Counted from the first letter of the stretch, positions 16,468 through 26,296 are shown. The stretch is DNA of 64,000 nt from Marisediminitalea aggregata (GCF_900129565.1 NZ_FQWD01000002.1:186001-250000), one strand, 5' to 3'. The notes: generated from the sequence alone by a model not told the origin. Program-made: numbers and translations.

Positions 16468-18282
16468 TTACTGCTGTTCGCTAATCCACTGCTGTACATT
16501 CGCTTCAAGCACGTTTAATGGAATTGAGCCCGAACCTAACACCACGTCATGGAAATCCCGGATATCAAACTTATCGCCGAGCGTGATTTCCGCCTGCTCT
16601 CGCAATTCGAGTAGTTTGAGTTGCCCGATTTTATAGGCCAGCGCCTGACCCGGCATGGTAATGTAGCGGTCAATTTCGTTGACGATATCTTCTTTGCTCT
16701 TTGCCGCATTTTGCGTGAAGTAGTCAATGGCTTGCTGACGTGTCCAACCTTTGTAATGAATACCGGTATCAACGACCAGTCGCACTGCTCGCCACATGTC
16801 ATAAGTAAGCTGACCGAATCGCGAGTAAGGATCCTGATACAAGCCCATCTCATAGCCGAGCCGCTCGCTGTACAAGCCCCACCCTTCTATGAATACAGTG
16901 AATCCCTGTAACCGGCGAAACATAGGCAAATCCCCCAGTTCCATTTGCAGTGCAATTTGCAAGTGGTGCCCCGGTACCGCCTCGTGCACACTGAGTACTT
17001 CCATTTCATATTTTGGCCGCGTACCGGGCTCGTGCAGATTCACAAAATAGTAGCCAGCACGGAGGCCATCGGCCGACGGAGGTTGGTAATATGCGGTTGT
17101 TGTATCCGGGGCAACTGCGTCAGGTATGGCTTTTAACCCATATGGCATGCGCGGCAATTTCCCGAATAATTTTACCAACTCGGGATCCAGCCGCTTACTC
17201 ACCGCTAAATAAGCATCAAACAGGGCTTCAGGCGTCTCATAATAAAATTGCGGATCCGTTCTTAAGAAATGAATAAATGCATCGAATCCACCTTCAAAGC
17301 CAACCTCGTCGATAATGTCCATCATCGCAGCTCGGTTTTTTGCCACTTCCTGCAGGCCTATCTGATGTATCTCATCCAGTGTCAGCGCTGTGGTCGTGAA
17401 ATAACGCACCAGGTGTTCATAAAATTCACGGCCTTTAGGAATGTCCGACAAACCATGGGTGTCCCGGCACGCCGGCAAGTAGGTGTCGTTAAAGAAGGTA
17501 GTAAATTCCCGGTACGCGGGAATAACCTGACTGGCCAGCACCTGTTTGGCCCGGCTTTGCAAACGCTGTTTATCCTGCTCACTAAACGCGTCAGGCAGTG
17601 TTTTAAAGGCTTTGTAAAACAGGCTGTCTTCAGGATTGTCGACCAATTGTTTGGCAAGCTGCCCTGAGACTCTCGACAAGGTTTCACGCGGCGGCATGAC
17701 ACCCTTTTCAATACCTGACTGCATTAAAGCGGTGGTCTGTTGAACCAGTGTTGGCAACGCTTCTAATCTCGACAGCCAACGCTCATAATCGGCTACACTG
17801 TTCAGAGGAACGTAGTTGGCAAAGTTATCAAGGGTTTGCACCCCGCCTCGCTGATTAACCTGCATTAGATACGATTGGAACTGATGCTCATCGATGGCCA
17901 TTTCTAACTGCCACTTATACAAGTCATAATTCAGTCGTTGCTGTTCGGAAAGCGCCTCTTTGTCTATAGCGTATAATCGGGACAGCGCTTGTTTGTCTTC
18001 CTCGTGACGGCGCTGGATGGCAGCCATAGACAAGTCACTCCATTGGCCGTGAAGCTTCTCATCACCCAATCGGTAATAACTGGCCATTTCAGGGTTCTGG
18101 GTAATGAAGCGTTGCCATTCCTTGTCCAGGAAGTCGGTAAGCAGGCTATCCGCTGTCGCCACGGTGATTGCCTGTGCGGATTGACTCGCAGACTGAGAGG
18201 GAGTTAAAGTCGTGCTACTGCAACCGATCAGGCTGCAACAGCTCGCGATCGCAAAAGGGACCGCCAGAAGTGATGTTCTCAT
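16468..18282 (-). CDS. DUF885 family lipoprotein, putative metallopeptidase
   Basis: A 604-residue envelope lipoprotein of the DUF885 family. The signal peptide MRTSLLAVPFAIASCCSLIGC places the lipid-modified Cys at residue 21. The catalytic-looking zinc motif HEAVPGHHLQ lies in the last third, followed by FRRLQGFTVFIEGWGLYSE, with a downstream Glu that may complete the metal site. The longer open frame starting at 18378 would put 32 extra residues in front of the signal peptide, so ATG 18282 (GGA ribosome site) is chosen. The location between flgN and flgP is probably incidental. Family members are annotated as peptidases mainly from the motif; the substrate is unknown. Confidence 0.85.
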   Translation of the reverse strand: MRTSLLAVPFAIASCCSLIGCSSTTLTPSQSASQSAQAITVATADSLLTDFLDKEWQRFITQNPEMASYYRLGDEKLHGQWSDLSMAAIQRRHEEDKQALSRLYAIDKEALSEQQRLNYDLYKWQLEMAIDEHQFQSYLMQVNQRGGVQTLDNFANYVPLNSVADYERWLSRLEALPTLVQQTTALMQSGIEKGVMPPRETLSRVSGQLAKQLVDNPEDSLFYKAFKTLPDAFSEQDKQRLQSRAKQVLASQVIPAYREFTTFFNDTYLPACRDTHGLSDIPKGREFYEHLVRYFTTTALTLDEIHQIGLQEVAKNRAAMMDIIDEVGFEGGFDAFIHFLRTDPQFYYETPEALFDAYLAVSKRLDPELVKLFGKLPRMPYGLKAIPDAVAPDTTTAYYQPPSADGLRAGYYFVNLHEPGTRPKYEMEVLSVHEAVPGHHLQIALQMELGDLPMFRRLQGFTVFIEGWGLYSERLGYEMGLYQDPYSRFGQLTYDMWRAVRLVVDTGIHYKGWTRQQAIDYFTQNAAKSKEDIVNEIDRYITMPGQALAYKIGQLKLLELREQAEITLGDKFDIRDFHDVVLGSGSIPLNVLEANVQQWISEQQ

Positions 18283-18431
18283 GATAATTCCGTCGTTAAT
18301 TAAGGCCGGTTTCCAAATGGCCTTTTTATTGTTCGGAATAACTATAGCAAGCGAACACACATCCGCACAGAAGGGCAAGTAGCCGGATTCAGTTCACCAC
18401 GTTCAAGAATTCAGTTGTCGGCGAATATCAG

Positions 18432-18902
18432 TTAATAGTAACGCACGTTCTTCACCCGCTGCGGGCGTGCTGTAGACAAATAAATATTATATACCTGCTG
18501 CATGTCTAACTGCAGTTCGGTTGCATAGGTGTCGTCACCTACCGGATAGGCTTTTACCACTTTTGCTCCGCGAATTACCCCTTCTACGGAAGCCTGAAGC
18601 TGGGCATTATTAATCACCATGTTTGCCAGTGACTGTTTGCCATTGATACGCTGCCCGTATACCTGCTCGGCCAGTTCGCGATAAGCATCAAGCTTGGAGG
18701 CTTTCATCGCCATAATATTTTTTTCCGCATCATTCACGCCCATTTGCGAGCCGATAGGCGCATAACCTACTGCGGTAAGTACCGGATACTCCGTTGGCTC
18801 AACGGTTTCCCACTCTACGTGTTTGTCGAACATCGACGTACAGCCTGTTGCAATGAGCACTGCGACAACGACAGCCAGTGAACGTAGAACCTGAGTAGAC
18901 AT
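18432..18902 (-). CDS. flgP: Flagellar H-ring lipoprotein FlgP
   Basis: LPP20-family lipoprotein. In Vibrio FlgP contributes to the outer H ring around the polar-flagellum basal body. From ATG 18902 the product is 156 residues, with signal peptide and lipobox IATGC (Cys 21), then AYRELAEQVYGQRINGKQSL, VEGVIRGAKVVKAYPVGDDT and the LDMQQVYNIYL end typical of FlgP. The frame is open to a GTG at 18929 and also has ATG 18917. None has a good ribosome site, and the signal-peptide layout favours 18902. A sigma-54 promoter lies at 18962-18976. The usual partner flgO is not next to it. Confidence 0.85.
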   Translation of the reverse strand: MSTQVLRSLAVVVAVLIATGCTSMFDKHVEWETVEPTEYPVLTAVGYAPIGSQMGVNDAEKNIMAMKASKLDAYRELAEQVYGQRINGKQSLANMVINNAQLQASVEGVIRGAKVVKAYPVGDDTYATELQLDMQQVYNIYLSTARPQRVKNVRYY

Positions 18903-18961
18903 TTGCAAAAAAATCATAATGTATTGCACCGTTTAATGACCAACGTAATGGCAATGACTAC

Positions 18962-18976
18962 GCAATAACCGTGCCC
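18962..18976 (-). promoter_or_regulatory. Sigma-54 promoter of flgP
   Basis: Minus strand GGGCAC (18976-18971), five bases GGTTA, TTGC (18965-18962). It matches the -24/-12 pattern and closely resembles the flgA promoter. The predicted start near 18951 is 49 bases upstream of the chosen flgP ATG. Confidence 0.78.
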
Positions 18977-19132
18977 AGGTAAAATACGGAACAAAAAATG
19001 CTATCAGTGTGTATAAATTGACACTGTCTGTGTCGAATAACCCGTGTACGAAGCACAGAAAATGCACCGTATACACGTATGAAGCCAGTACTAACAGGCT
19101 TCGACGATGAAGGTAACACGCAGCGATTGAGT

Positions 19133-20320
19133 ATGAATATGTGCAATAAGTCGAATTTTGCAGCGGGCGTCAGCCGGTCTTTATGGGCGGCATTCTGCCT
19201 GTTTACTTGCCTGTGTGGGCAATCTTATGCCGCCTGGTTTGAAACTCAGGGGCAAGCGGCCGTGCTTAACGGCAACAAGGTACAAGCCAAGCAACAGGCC
19301 ACGCAGGAAGCATTGAGACAGGCGATGTTGTTCGCCGGGGCATCAGTAACCAGTGTCCAGCAACTAACCAATGGCCTGCTTAACAGCGAGCGCATGGAAA
19401 TTTCTGCCTCAGGCGAAGTAAAAGAGCTGCAACTGGTGTCAGAAACCTGGCACGACGACTTCGTGACGGTGCGTGTCCGTGCCGATATTTTTCCCACAGA
19501 TCAACATTGCGCGTCGGCCGGCTATACCAAAACCATCGCAACCAGTTATTTTCCCGTAATGGAACGTCAGCACACTCAGGATGGGCAAATTCAGGAAATT
19601 GGTCAGCAACTTGCGCAAAAACTGCAATACGCCTTTGACACCACAGCCCAATACGGTGTGATAAGCACGATTGAGCCGTATACTGTTAGGTGGCAAGCTC
19701 GTCAGGTGAGAGCTCAAGCCACAGCACTGGCAGCACAAACTCAGGCGCAATTTGTTTTGACTGGCGTTATAGAAGACATCAGTGTGCATCGTCCGCAGCA
19801 TTCAGCGTTAGCATTCTGGAAAGACAATGCGCCAACCCGCAGCTTTCGCTTTAAGACCGAACTTATTGATGGTGTAAATGGCGCCCCGGTCTTTTCTAAA
19901 ACTTATAGTATGTCTGCTGCGTGGGAATTCGATAAGTTTGCACAATTAGACGCGAGTACGCATGCCTTCTGGCAAAGTGCGTTTGGTCAGTCACTGCAAG
20001 AGCAAATCCAGCAAATGCAGAGCGATATTGATTTGTCGTTGGCCTGTGTGCCGGCAACGGGGCGGGTAATTCAGGTTGTTGCCAACAACAGTCTGTCAGT
20101 GTCGTTAGGGCGCCAGCACGGCGTTATGGTAGGTGATGAACTGGCGTTGTATCAAATTCAGGAGGTCAATAACCCCCGCGGAGAGACGTTCTTGCAATAC
20201 CGCATTCACCCTGTCACGGTAACCGTTGTTGAAGCCTATGCTGACAATGCGTTAGTCACTGCCAGCGACGACAGCCTGCTGGGTAATATTCAGCCTAATG
20301 ACTTTGTGGCAAAACGATAA
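19133..20320 (+). CDS. flgT: Flagellar T/H-ring assembly protein FlgT
   Basis: FlgT is a periplasmic protein needed for the H ring and stator-ring assembly in sodium-driven polar flagella. From ATG 19133 the product is 395 residues with a signal peptide ending near SYA. The FlgT N-terminal domain follows (AAWFETQGQAAVLNGNKVQA, then ATQEALRQAMLFAGASVTS), a middle domain, and a C-terminal SH3-like part with RVIQVVANNSLSVSLGRQHG and VMVGDELALYQ. The frame opens at ATG 19079, but that start would bury the signal peptide. It is divergent from flgP. A weak sigma-28-like sequence (TAAA-N15-TCGAATAA) precedes it, but I do not rely on it. Confidence 0.88.
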   Translation: MNMCNKSNFAAGVSRSLWAAFCLFTCLCGQSYAAWFETQGQAAVLNGNKVQAKQQATQEALRQAMLFAGASVTSVQQLTNGLLNSERMEISASGEVKELQLVSETWHDDFVTVRVRADIFPTDQHCASAGYTKTIATSYFPVMERQHTQDGQIQEIGQQLAQKLQYAFDTTAQYGVISTIEPYTVRWQARQVRAQATALAAQTQAQFVLTGVIEDISVHRPQHSALAFWKDNAPTRSFRFKTELIDGVNGAPVFSKTYSMSAAWEFDKFAQLDASTHAFWQSAFGQSLQEQIQQMQSDIDLSLACVPATGRVIQVVANNSLSVSLGRQHGVMVGDELALYQIQEVNNPRGETFLQYRIHPVTVTVVEAYADNALVTASDDSLLGNIQPNDFVAKR

Positions 20321-20325
20321 CGGTT

Positions 20326-20751
20326 CTACAACGCGGCAATAGCGTCGGCTATTGTCGCTCTGTATTGCGACTCCTCAAATACGATTGAAGGAAAGTCCTT
20401 ATAACACCAGTGTTCGTTGGTTGGTTTAACTTGCTTATCCCGATAGGGATTTCGCCATTGATGCCAACTGACGAAACCATTACTGATGTGAACAGCACCG
20501 GTAACGAACCAACACTCCCATTCTCCACAGTCACACGCCAATGGCATAAAACGCTCTCCGCTGCTCAGCATTCGAAGCTTGAGATCGCCAACGGTAAGCC
20601 AGTCTGTATAGGCACCCGCAATGGTATCAGTGAAGCGCGACTCATAGGTCTCAAACATGGATAACAAGGGTTTACCGTCGACCATAACTCGCAGACGCTG
20701 ATCTTCTTTGCTGTGGACGGGGAGTAGCTCCAGAGTCAGTGAATTAATCAT
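20326..20751 (-). CDS. Hypothetical protein with a CxCGxxxC motif
   Basis: A 141-residue soluble protein of unrecognised family. Visible features are LACDCGEWECWF near residues 72-83, a possible metal or disulfide site, and several Trp residues in the second half (WHQWRNPY, EHWCYKDFP). No signal peptide or membrane segment. It ends only 5 bases from the end of flgT, with which it converges, and no terminator separates them. The layout resembles small conserved proteins of Vibrio/Alteromonas, but I cannot name a domain with confidence. Confidence 0.7.
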   Translation of the reverse strand: MINSLTLELLPVHSKEDQRLRVMVDGKPLLSMFETYESRFTDTIAGAYTDWLTVGDLKLRMLSSGERFMPLACDCGEWECWFVTGAVHISNGFVSWHQWRNPYRDKQVKPTNEHWCYKDFPSIVFEESQYRATIADAIAAL

Positions 20752-20842
20752 GTCGACTTCCTTTTAAACAGCGTGAACAGTGTGTCAGCTTACAACAACG
20801 TACAAATAATCAGCAAATAAACCCGTATTGACAGGACGATAG

Positions 20843-20871
20843 TTAACATAGCGCGGCAGACTGGTTATGAT
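20843..20871 (+). promoter_or_regulatory. Promoter of tRNA-Arg
   Basis: TTAACA (20843-20848), 17-base spacer, TATGAT (20866-20871). The tRNA 5' end is 9 bases after the -10 box, so transcription probably starts within a few bases of the mature end. Confidence 0.6.
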
Positions 20872-20880
20872 ACCGATCTC

Positions 20881-20955
20881 GTCCCTGTAGTTTAATGGAT
20901 AAAACAAGGCCCTCCTAAGGCTTAGATCCAGGTTCGATTCCTGGTGGGGACGCCA
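20881..20955 (+). tRNA. tRNA-Arg (anticodon CCT)
   Basis: A 75-base cloverleaf with encoded CCA. Acceptor 5' GTCCCTG pairs with TGGGGAC (two G-T pairs). The anticodon stem AGGCC/GGCTT encloses the loop CTCCTAA with anticodon CCT. The T arm is CCAGG-TTCGATT-CCTGG. The gene decodes AGG arginine codons. It stands alone, and no integrase or repeated 3' end is visible downstream. Confidence 0.95.
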
Positions 20956-21315
20956 TTACACCTGCAAAACCGGTATTTACAAACACCACGTTAAACGCCT
21001 CCAAGATACAGTGTTAAACATCACACCGTTGAACAATACTCTTTACCAATGCAGTTCGTCTGGCAGCACACTTTTTAAAATCCGGGTTAAGCACAAACAA
21101 TTACCGCAGATTAACTACGATTATGATCGGTTACTTCAGCGTGGCGTGTGTGCAAGGCTTTAATCCGAAGGTCACGCTGGTTGTATTCGTGATATCAATA
21201 GGGTATTTATTACTGGCATTACTCACTCGGCATGAAAATAAAATGTGATTTGCCGAGACGCGGTTGATCAAGACAACCCGGCAAGCAGTATAATAGCAGT
21301 AGTGAAGAGGGTGTT
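20956..21315 (+). other. 360-base region after tRNA-Arg, mostly without recognisable content
   Basis: No clear gene, repeat or attachment-site duplicate. It contains one 41-codon ORF (listed separately) with a hydrophobic segment and the smrA upstream region. Confidence 0.5.
21123..21248 (+). CDS. Possible 41-residue single-span membrane peptide
   Basis: ATG 21123 to TGA 21246-21248. Residues 18-34 (VTLVVFVISIGYLLLAL) would form one membrane helix, followed by a charged tail (TRHENKM). There is no ribosome-binding site, so it may be chance or a remnant of a longer membrane protein. The frame remains open upstream to 21033 without another start. Confidence 0.25.
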   Translation: MIGYFSVACVQGFNPKVTLVVFVISIGYLLLALLTRHENKM

Positions 21316-21894
21316 ATGTACGATCACAACGACGATTTTCAGGATTTCTTACAGGAAATGGGCGACGTGAAACCGATTAAACCGGACGACCGCGTGCGCC
21401 TGGATAACACCCAACAAACGCTTGCCAAACAACTGCGCCGTGAAGCAATTGCCGCGAACCAACAGCGCTTAAATCCCTTTACCATGGAAGGGGTGAAGCC
21501 GGTCGATCCGCTGGATTACCTGGAGTACAAGAAACCCGGAATTCAGGATGGTGTGTATAAAAACCTGCGATTGGGTAAATACGACATTGAACAAAAAGTG
21601 TCATTGAATGGCTTGTCGCTTAAAGATGCCAGCCAGTTACTTTACACAAAACTGGAGGCCGCTCACCAGCGCGGTGTGCGCACGCTGCTTATCCAGCATG
21701 GTAAAGGTGAACAAAGCAAACCGTTTCCCGCACTGAAAAAATCTTACGTCAAACACTGGCTGCCGCAATTGGATATCGTCATTGCTTTTCACACAGCACA
21801 ACCGCAACACGGCGGCTTAGGTGCAACCTACGTACTGTTGAAAAAGCATCCGAATCAGAAAATGATAAATCGCGAAAAACAGGCAAAGCGATAA
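21316..21894 (+). CDS. smrA: Smr-domain endonuclease SmrA
   Basis: A 192-residue Smr (small MutS-related) protein, similar in length to E. coli SmrA/YdaL (187). The N-terminal part (DDFQDFLQEMGDVKPIKPDD) is the SmrA leader. The Smr domain spans about 90-175, with the LNGLSLKDASQLLYTKLEAA motif (the LDLHG position reads SLNGL), the GVRTLLIQHGKGEQSKPFPA core and the C-terminal GGLGATYVLLK. Smr domains nick nucleic acids; here the usual first-motif DLHG is degenerate, as in SmrA proteins. A GAAGAGGGTGTT ribosome site precedes ATG 21316. Confidence 0.85.
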   Translation: MYDHNDDFQDFLQEMGDVKPIKPDDRVRLDNTQQTLAKQLRREAIAANQQRLNPFTMEGVKPVDPLDYLEYKKPGIQDGVYKNLRLGKYDIEQKVSLNGLSLKDASQLLYTKLEAAHQRGVRTLLIQHGKGEQSKPFPALKKSYVKHWLPQLDIVIAFHTAQPQHGGLGATYVLLKKHPNQKMINREKQAKR

Positions 21895-21939
21895 CCTGCC
21901 AGGACTGGCCGAATTATCGTAATTATTTGATTTTATTAC

Positions 21940-22077
21940 TTACTTTGAAGTGATATGTTCTGCGTTGTTGCTGATTTCGCTGGATTGAGCCGACGTGCTG
22001 AATGCTGCAGTAACGATCATAAACAATACCGCGATTGCAACACCGGTCAAACCGAAACCTTTACTAGAACGATTCAT
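21940..22077 (-). CDS. 45-residue single-span or secreted micropeptide, unrecognised
   Basis: ATG 22077 to TAA 21940. The peptide has a basic start (MNRSSKGFG), a hydrophobic helix at about residues 9-26 (GLTGVAIAVLFMIVTAAF), then a polar Ser/Asn-rich tail. AAGAGA lies 6 bases before the ATG, and a good sigma-70 promoter (TTGCCA-N17-TAAATT) lies at 22183-22211 with about 100 bases of leader. This looks like a real small gene, either a membrane micropeptide or a secreted peptide with an STSA cleavage site. Function unknown. Confidence 0.6.
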   Translation of the reverse strand: MNRSSKGFGLTGVAIAVLFMIVTAAFSTSAQSSEISNNAEHITSK

Positions 22078-22182
22078 GTTCGTCTCTTATTATGCCAAGA
22101 CCACTGCTAGGAGGTAGACAGCGATGATAACTCAACCCCTACAAGTCCTTGTAACCATTCAGCATTCCATACTGATTGCACT

Positions 22183-22211
22183 AATTTAAAGCAATATTGA
22201 AATGCTGGCAA
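22183..22211 (-). promoter_or_regulatory. Sigma-70 promoter of the 45-residue peptide gene
   Basis: Minus strand TTGCCA (22211-22206), 17-base spacer, TAAATT (22188-22183). It overlaps the inverted repeat at 22210-22238, which may regulate it. Confidence 0.5.
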
Positions 22212-22238
22212 GGTGTCTGGACAAATTTTTGACACCTT
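22210..22238. repeat. Inverted repeat downstream of purL
   Basis: AAGGTGTC (22210-22217) and GACACCTT (22231-22238) with a 13-base loop. No T-run follows on either strand, so it is a weak terminator candidate for purL or an operator for the small gene whose -35 it touches. Confidence 0.45.
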
Positions 22239-22256
22239 ACCGTCATATTTTTGAAA

Positions 22257-25200
22257 TTATTCTACAAACACACGTGCATTGCGGAATATACGCATCCATG
22301 GCGAGTCTTCTTTCCACTCGTCAGCACGCCATGAATTCGCCACTGCGCGGAATACCCGCTCTGGGTGCGGCATCATGATTGTGGCGCGGCCGTCGGTACT
22401 GGTTAAGCCCGTGATCCCCATTGGAGAGCCATTCGGGTTAGCAGGATACTGACTGGCGACATCGCCGTAGTTATTCACATAACGCAGCGCTACGTGAGGC
22501 TGTGCAGCATGTAATGCGCCATCGCTGGCAAACTCTGCGCGGCCTTCACCGTGAGATACCGCAATTGGCATGCGCGAGCCTGCCATGCCGTCGAACAGCA
22601 CCGACTTGGACTCCATCACTTCAACCATCGCCACCCGCGCTTCGAAACGCTCTGACTGGTTGGTTACAAAGTGTGGCCAGTGTTCGGTACCAGGAATAAG
22701 CGATTTCAGGTTAGACAGCATCTGACAGCCATTACATACCCCCAGACTGAACGTGTCCTGACGGGCAAAGAATGCCGCGAACTGTTCACTGGCCAATTCA
22801 TTAAACAGAATGGATTTCGCCCAGCCTTCACCGGCGCCCAGTACGTCACCGTATGAGAAGCCACCGCAGGCCGCAAGCCCTTTGAAGCCATCCAGCGTAA
22901 CTGCACCACTCAACACGTCACTCATGTGAACATCAATCGCAGTAAAGCCAGCGCGGTTAAACGCTGCCGCCATTTCAAGGTGCGAGTTCACGCCCTGCTC
23001 ACGCAGAATAGCAATACGCGGACGAATGCCTTTAGCAATGTAAGGCGCTGCCACGTCGTGGTTAATATCGTAGCTCAACTTCGCATGCAGACCCGGGTCG
23101 GCCGCGTCCTGTTTCGCTTTGTGTTCTTGTTCCGCACAGCTTGGGTTGTCACGCAGGGTTTGCATGGCATAGGTAGTTTCAGCCCAGATTGTGCGGTACG
23201 CCACACGTGAATCAGACAGTACCGTGTCACCATTTCGGGTGAAGGTTACTGTATCATTCTGGTTAAGCTCACCAATTACGTGGGTAACCGAAGCAAGATC
23301 GTGCTGCTTAAATACCGCCAACACGTCTTCCAGCGCACTTTCACTAACCTGAATGACTGCGCCCAGTTCTTCACTGTACAGTGCAGCCAGATCGTCCGCG
23401 CCCAAATCATCAAGGGCTACGGTAACACCGGTTTTTCCTGCGAATGCCATTTCAGCCACAGTGACAAATAAACCGCCGTCTGAACGGTCGTGGTATGCCA
23501 ACAGCTTGCCGTCTGCCAGCAATGCCTGAATAGCGTTAAAGAAGTTGCTTAACAGTGCCGGAGAGTCCAAATCAACCGGCGTTTTGCCCAATTGATTGTA
23601 GACTTGAGCCAGACAGCTGGCGCCTAAACGGTTTTGACCTGCCCCCAAATCAACCAATAACAAACGCGTGTCGCCTTTGTCGGTACGAAGCTGAGGGGTT
23701 ACCGTGCGGCGAATATCGGTTACCGCACCAAATGCTGAAATCAGTAGCGACAGCGGAGACGTAACCGCTTTGTCGTTGCCCTGCTCGTCCTGCCAGGCGG
23801 TCTTCATCGACATCGAGTCTTTGCCCACCGGAATGGTCAGGCCTAAAGCCGGGCACAACTCTTCACCCACGGCTTTAACGGCTTCGTATAAACCGGCATC
23901 TTCACCCGGGTGTCCCGCTGCGGACATCCAGTTTGCAGACAATTTGATGCGTTTCATGTCGCCAATGTGCGCTGCGGCAATATTGGTAATTGACTCACCA
24001 ACCGCCAAACGCGCAGAGGCGGCAAAGTCGAGTAAGGCAACCGGCGTACGCTCACCCATCGCCATCGCTTCACCATGATAAGTGTCAAACGCTGACGCGG
24101 TTACCGCAACGTCTGCAACAGGTACCTGCCAGGGGCCGACCATCTGATCGCGGCTGACTAAACCCGTTACACTGCGGTCACCAATGGTGATCAGGAAGGT
24201 TTTCTCTGCGATGGTTGGCAAACGCAATAAGCGCTCGGCGGCATCCGACAGTGTGATTTCACTGCGGTCTAATTCAGGCGATGCCTGCGTTGCCGACGCC
24301 ACGTCGCGATGCATTTTAGGCGCTTTACCTAACAATACGTCCAGCGGCAAATCAATTGGCTGGTTGTCGAAATGTTCGTCGTTCAGTAACAGGTGTTGCT
24401 CTTCTGTGGCTTCACCGATTACCGCAAACGGCGCGCGCTCACGCTTACAAATAGCTTCAAATACAGGCAGTTTCTCAGGTGCAACAGAAAGCACATAACG
24501 TTCCTGGGATTCATTACACCAGATTTCCAGTGGTGACATGCCCGGCTCGTCTGACAACACTTTGCGCAGTTCAAAACGACCGCCACGACCACCGTCATTA
24601 ACCAGTTCTGGCATAGCGTTAGACAGACCACCCGCACCCACATCGTGAATGAACTGAATGGGGTTGTCGTCGCCCAGTTGCCAACAGGCATCAATGACTT
24701 CCTGACAGCGGCGCTCCATTTCAGGGTTGTCACGCTGCACAGAGGCAAAATCCAAATCTTCACTTGACTGGCCTGATGCCATTGAAGAGGCTGCGCCGCC
24801 TCCAAGACCGATATTCATTGCCGGGCCACCCAGCACGATCAGCTTGGCGCCTACTGTGATCTCGCCTTTCTCAACGTGATCCTGACGAATGTTACCCAAA
24901 CCACCAGCAAGCATGATTGGCTTATGGTAACCACGGACTTCGGTGCCATTAAAACTGGTCACTTCCTGCTCATAAGTACGGAAATAACCCAGCAGGTTTG
25001 GACGGCCAAATTCGTTGTTGAACGCAGCACCGCCCAGTGGGCCCTCAATCATAATATCCAGCGCGCTAACAATACGCGATGGTTTGCCGTAGTCTATTTC
25101 CCACGGGCGAACTGCATCTGGCAGCTTCAGGTTTGACACAGTAAAACCGACCAGACCCGCTTTTGGTTTGGAACCGCGTCCTGTAGCACCCTCATCACGA

Positions 25201-26147
25201 ATCTCACCACCTGAACCTGTAGCAGCGCCAGGGAATGGCGAAATCGCAGTGGGGTGATTATGCGTTTCGACCTTCATCAGGATCGCAATGTCTTCGTGGT
25301 GGTACATGTATTCATGAGACTGTGGCTCAGGGAAGAAACGGCCAGCCTGCCACCCCTGCATTACCGCCGCATTGTCTTTGTAAGCGGAGAGAACGTATTC
25401 AGGGCACACTTCGAATGTGTTCTTGATCATTTTAAACAGCGACTTAGGCTGTACTTCACCGTCGATGGTCCAGTCGGCGTTAAAAATTTTGTGACGGCAG
25501 TGCTCTGAGTTTGCCTGCGCGAACATATAAAGTTCGATGTCGTTCGGGTTACGACCCAGCTTTACAAAGTTTTCGTAAAGATAATCAATTTCGTCTTCGG
25601 CCAACGCTAAACCAAGGGTTTGGTTTGCTGATGCCAATGCTTCGCGGCCATTGGCCAGAATGTCGACCGAAGTGAACACCTTGGGCTCAGCTTTTTCGAA
25701 CAGCACACTCGCTTCGTCAAGTGTACCGAATACGCTCTCAGTCATACGGTCATGTAATTGAGCTGCAATGAGTGCGCGCGTTTCGTCCGATACTTCGCCT
25801 TCTACTTCCACGTAATAAGCACAGCCGCGTTCAACACGTTCTACCGCTGCCAGACCACAGTTGTGGGCAATATCGGTGGCTTTACTAGACCAGGGTGAAA
25901 TCGTACCCGGGCGAGGGGTAACAAAGAACAGGTTGCCTTGTGCGCTTTCCTGCGAGGCTTTTGGTCCGTAAGTTAACAGTTTATTCAGGACTACCTGCTC
26001 GGCATTACTCAGTGCCTGACTGGCGGAGACCAGATGCACAAATTCGCTGTAGAGGTGAGTTACCTTAACGCCAGCATTTGCCAACCGTTGAATTAGTTTT
26101 GCTGTACGAAAGTCAGATAATGCAGGTGCGCCGCGTAGGACCAACAT
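22257..26147 (-). CDS. purL: Phosphoribosylformylglycinamidine synthase
   Basis: Large-type PurL (FGAM synthase) converts FGAR plus glutamine and ATP to FGAM in purine synthesis. At 1296 residues it matches the E. coli enzyme (1295). The N-terminal PurS-like and linker domain is followed by two AIR-synthase-like ATP-binding halves ([20 protein letters not shown] near 300, [15 protein letters not shown] near 770). The C-terminal class I glutaminase has its nucleophilic Cys in [15 protein letters not shown] and ends with [11 protein letters not shown]. It has a sigma-70 promoter at 26233-26261 and is divergent from mltF, as in E. coli. Confidence 0.97.
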   Translation of the reverse strand: MLVLRGAPALSDFRTAKLIQRLANAGVKVTHLYSEFVHLVSASQALSNAEQVVLNKLLTYGPKASQESAQGNLFFVTPRPGTISPWSSKATDIAHNCGLAAVERVERGCAYYVEVEGEVSDETRALIAAQLHDRMTESVFGTLDEASVLFEKAEPKVFTSVDILANGREALASANQTLGLALAEDEIDYLYENFVKLGRNPNDIELYMFAQANSEHCRHKIFNADWTIDGEVQPKSLFKMIKNTFEVCPEYVLSAYKDNAAVMQGWQAGRFFPEPQSHEYMYHHEDIAILMKVETHNHPTAISPFPGAATGSGGEIRDEGATGRGSKPKAGLVGFTVSNLKLPDAVRPWEIDYGKPSRIVSALDIMIEGPLGGAAFNNEFGRPNLLGYFRTYEQEVTSFNGTEVRGYHKPIMLAGGLGNIRQDHVEKGEITVGAKLIVLGGPAMNIGLGGGAASSMASGQSSEDLDFASVQRDNPEMERRCQEVIDACWQLGDDNPIQFIHDVGAGGLSNAMPELVNDGGRGGRFELRKVLSDEPGMSPLEIWCNESQERYVLSVAPEKLPVFEAICKRERAPFAVIGEATEEQHLLLNDEHFDNQPIDLPLDVLLGKAPKMHRDVASATQASPELDRSEITLSDAAERLLRLPTIAEKTFLITIGDRSVTGLVSRDQMVGPWQVPVADVAVTASAFDTYHGEAMAMGERTPVALLDFAASARLAVGESITNIAAAHIGDMKRIKLSANWMSAAGHPGEDAGLYEAVKAVGEELCPALGLTIPVGKDSMSMKTAWQDEQGNDKAVTSPLSLLISAFGAVTDIRRTVTPQLRTDKGDTRLLLVDLGAGQNRLGASCLAQVYNQLGKTPVDLDSPALLSNFFNAIQALLADGKLLAYHDRSDGGLFVTVAEMAFAGKTGVTVALDDLGADDLAALYSEELGAVIQVSESALEDVLAVFKQHDLASVTHVIGELNQNDTVTFTRNGDTVLSDSRVAYRTIWAETTYAMQTLRDNPSCAEQEHKAKQDAADPGLHAKLSYDINHDVAAPYIAKGIRPRIAILREQGVNSHLEMAAAFNRAGFTAIDVHMSDVLSGAVTLDGFKGLAACGGFSYGDVLGAGEGWAKSILFNELASEQFAAFFARQDTFSLGVCNGCQMLSNLKSLIPGTEHWPHFVTNQSERFEARVAMVEVMESKSVLFDGMAGSRMPIAVSHGEGRAEFASDGALHAAQPHVALRYVNNYGDVASQYPANPNGSPMGITGLTSTDGRATIMMPHPERVFRAVANSWRADEWKEDSPWMRIFRNARVFVE

Positions 26148-26232
26148 ATTAAGCTACCCAAATTGTGAGAACGCCCGCTGTTTAAACGCTAAGCAAAAAG
26201 CAGGGTTCTGGTTGTGAAGTCGTGTGGCGCGG

Positions 26233-26261
26233 ATTATAGTGGAAAAGCAGCGGCTTGATAA
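26233..26261 (-). promoter_or_regulatory. Promoter of purL
   Basis: Minus strand TTATCA (26261-26256), 17-base spacer, perfect TATAAT (26238-26233). The palindrome ACCGCTAAGCGGT (26261-26273) abuts the -35. Confidence 0.65.
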
Positions 26262-26296
26262 CCGCTAAGCGGTAATCTATGGGATATTTTTTGTCT

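Noticed and set aside
18283..18378. Longer N-terminus of the DUF885 protein
   Set aside because: It would put 32 residues in front of a clear lipoprotein signal peptide; ATG 18282 fits better.
20881..21315. tRNA-Arg as attachment site of an integrated element
   Set aside because: No integrase, no direct repeat of the tRNA 3' end and normal chromosomal genes on both sides.
22210..22238. Firm call of a purL terminator
   Set aside because: The stem is good but no T-run follows on the minus strand; listed only as an inverted repeat.
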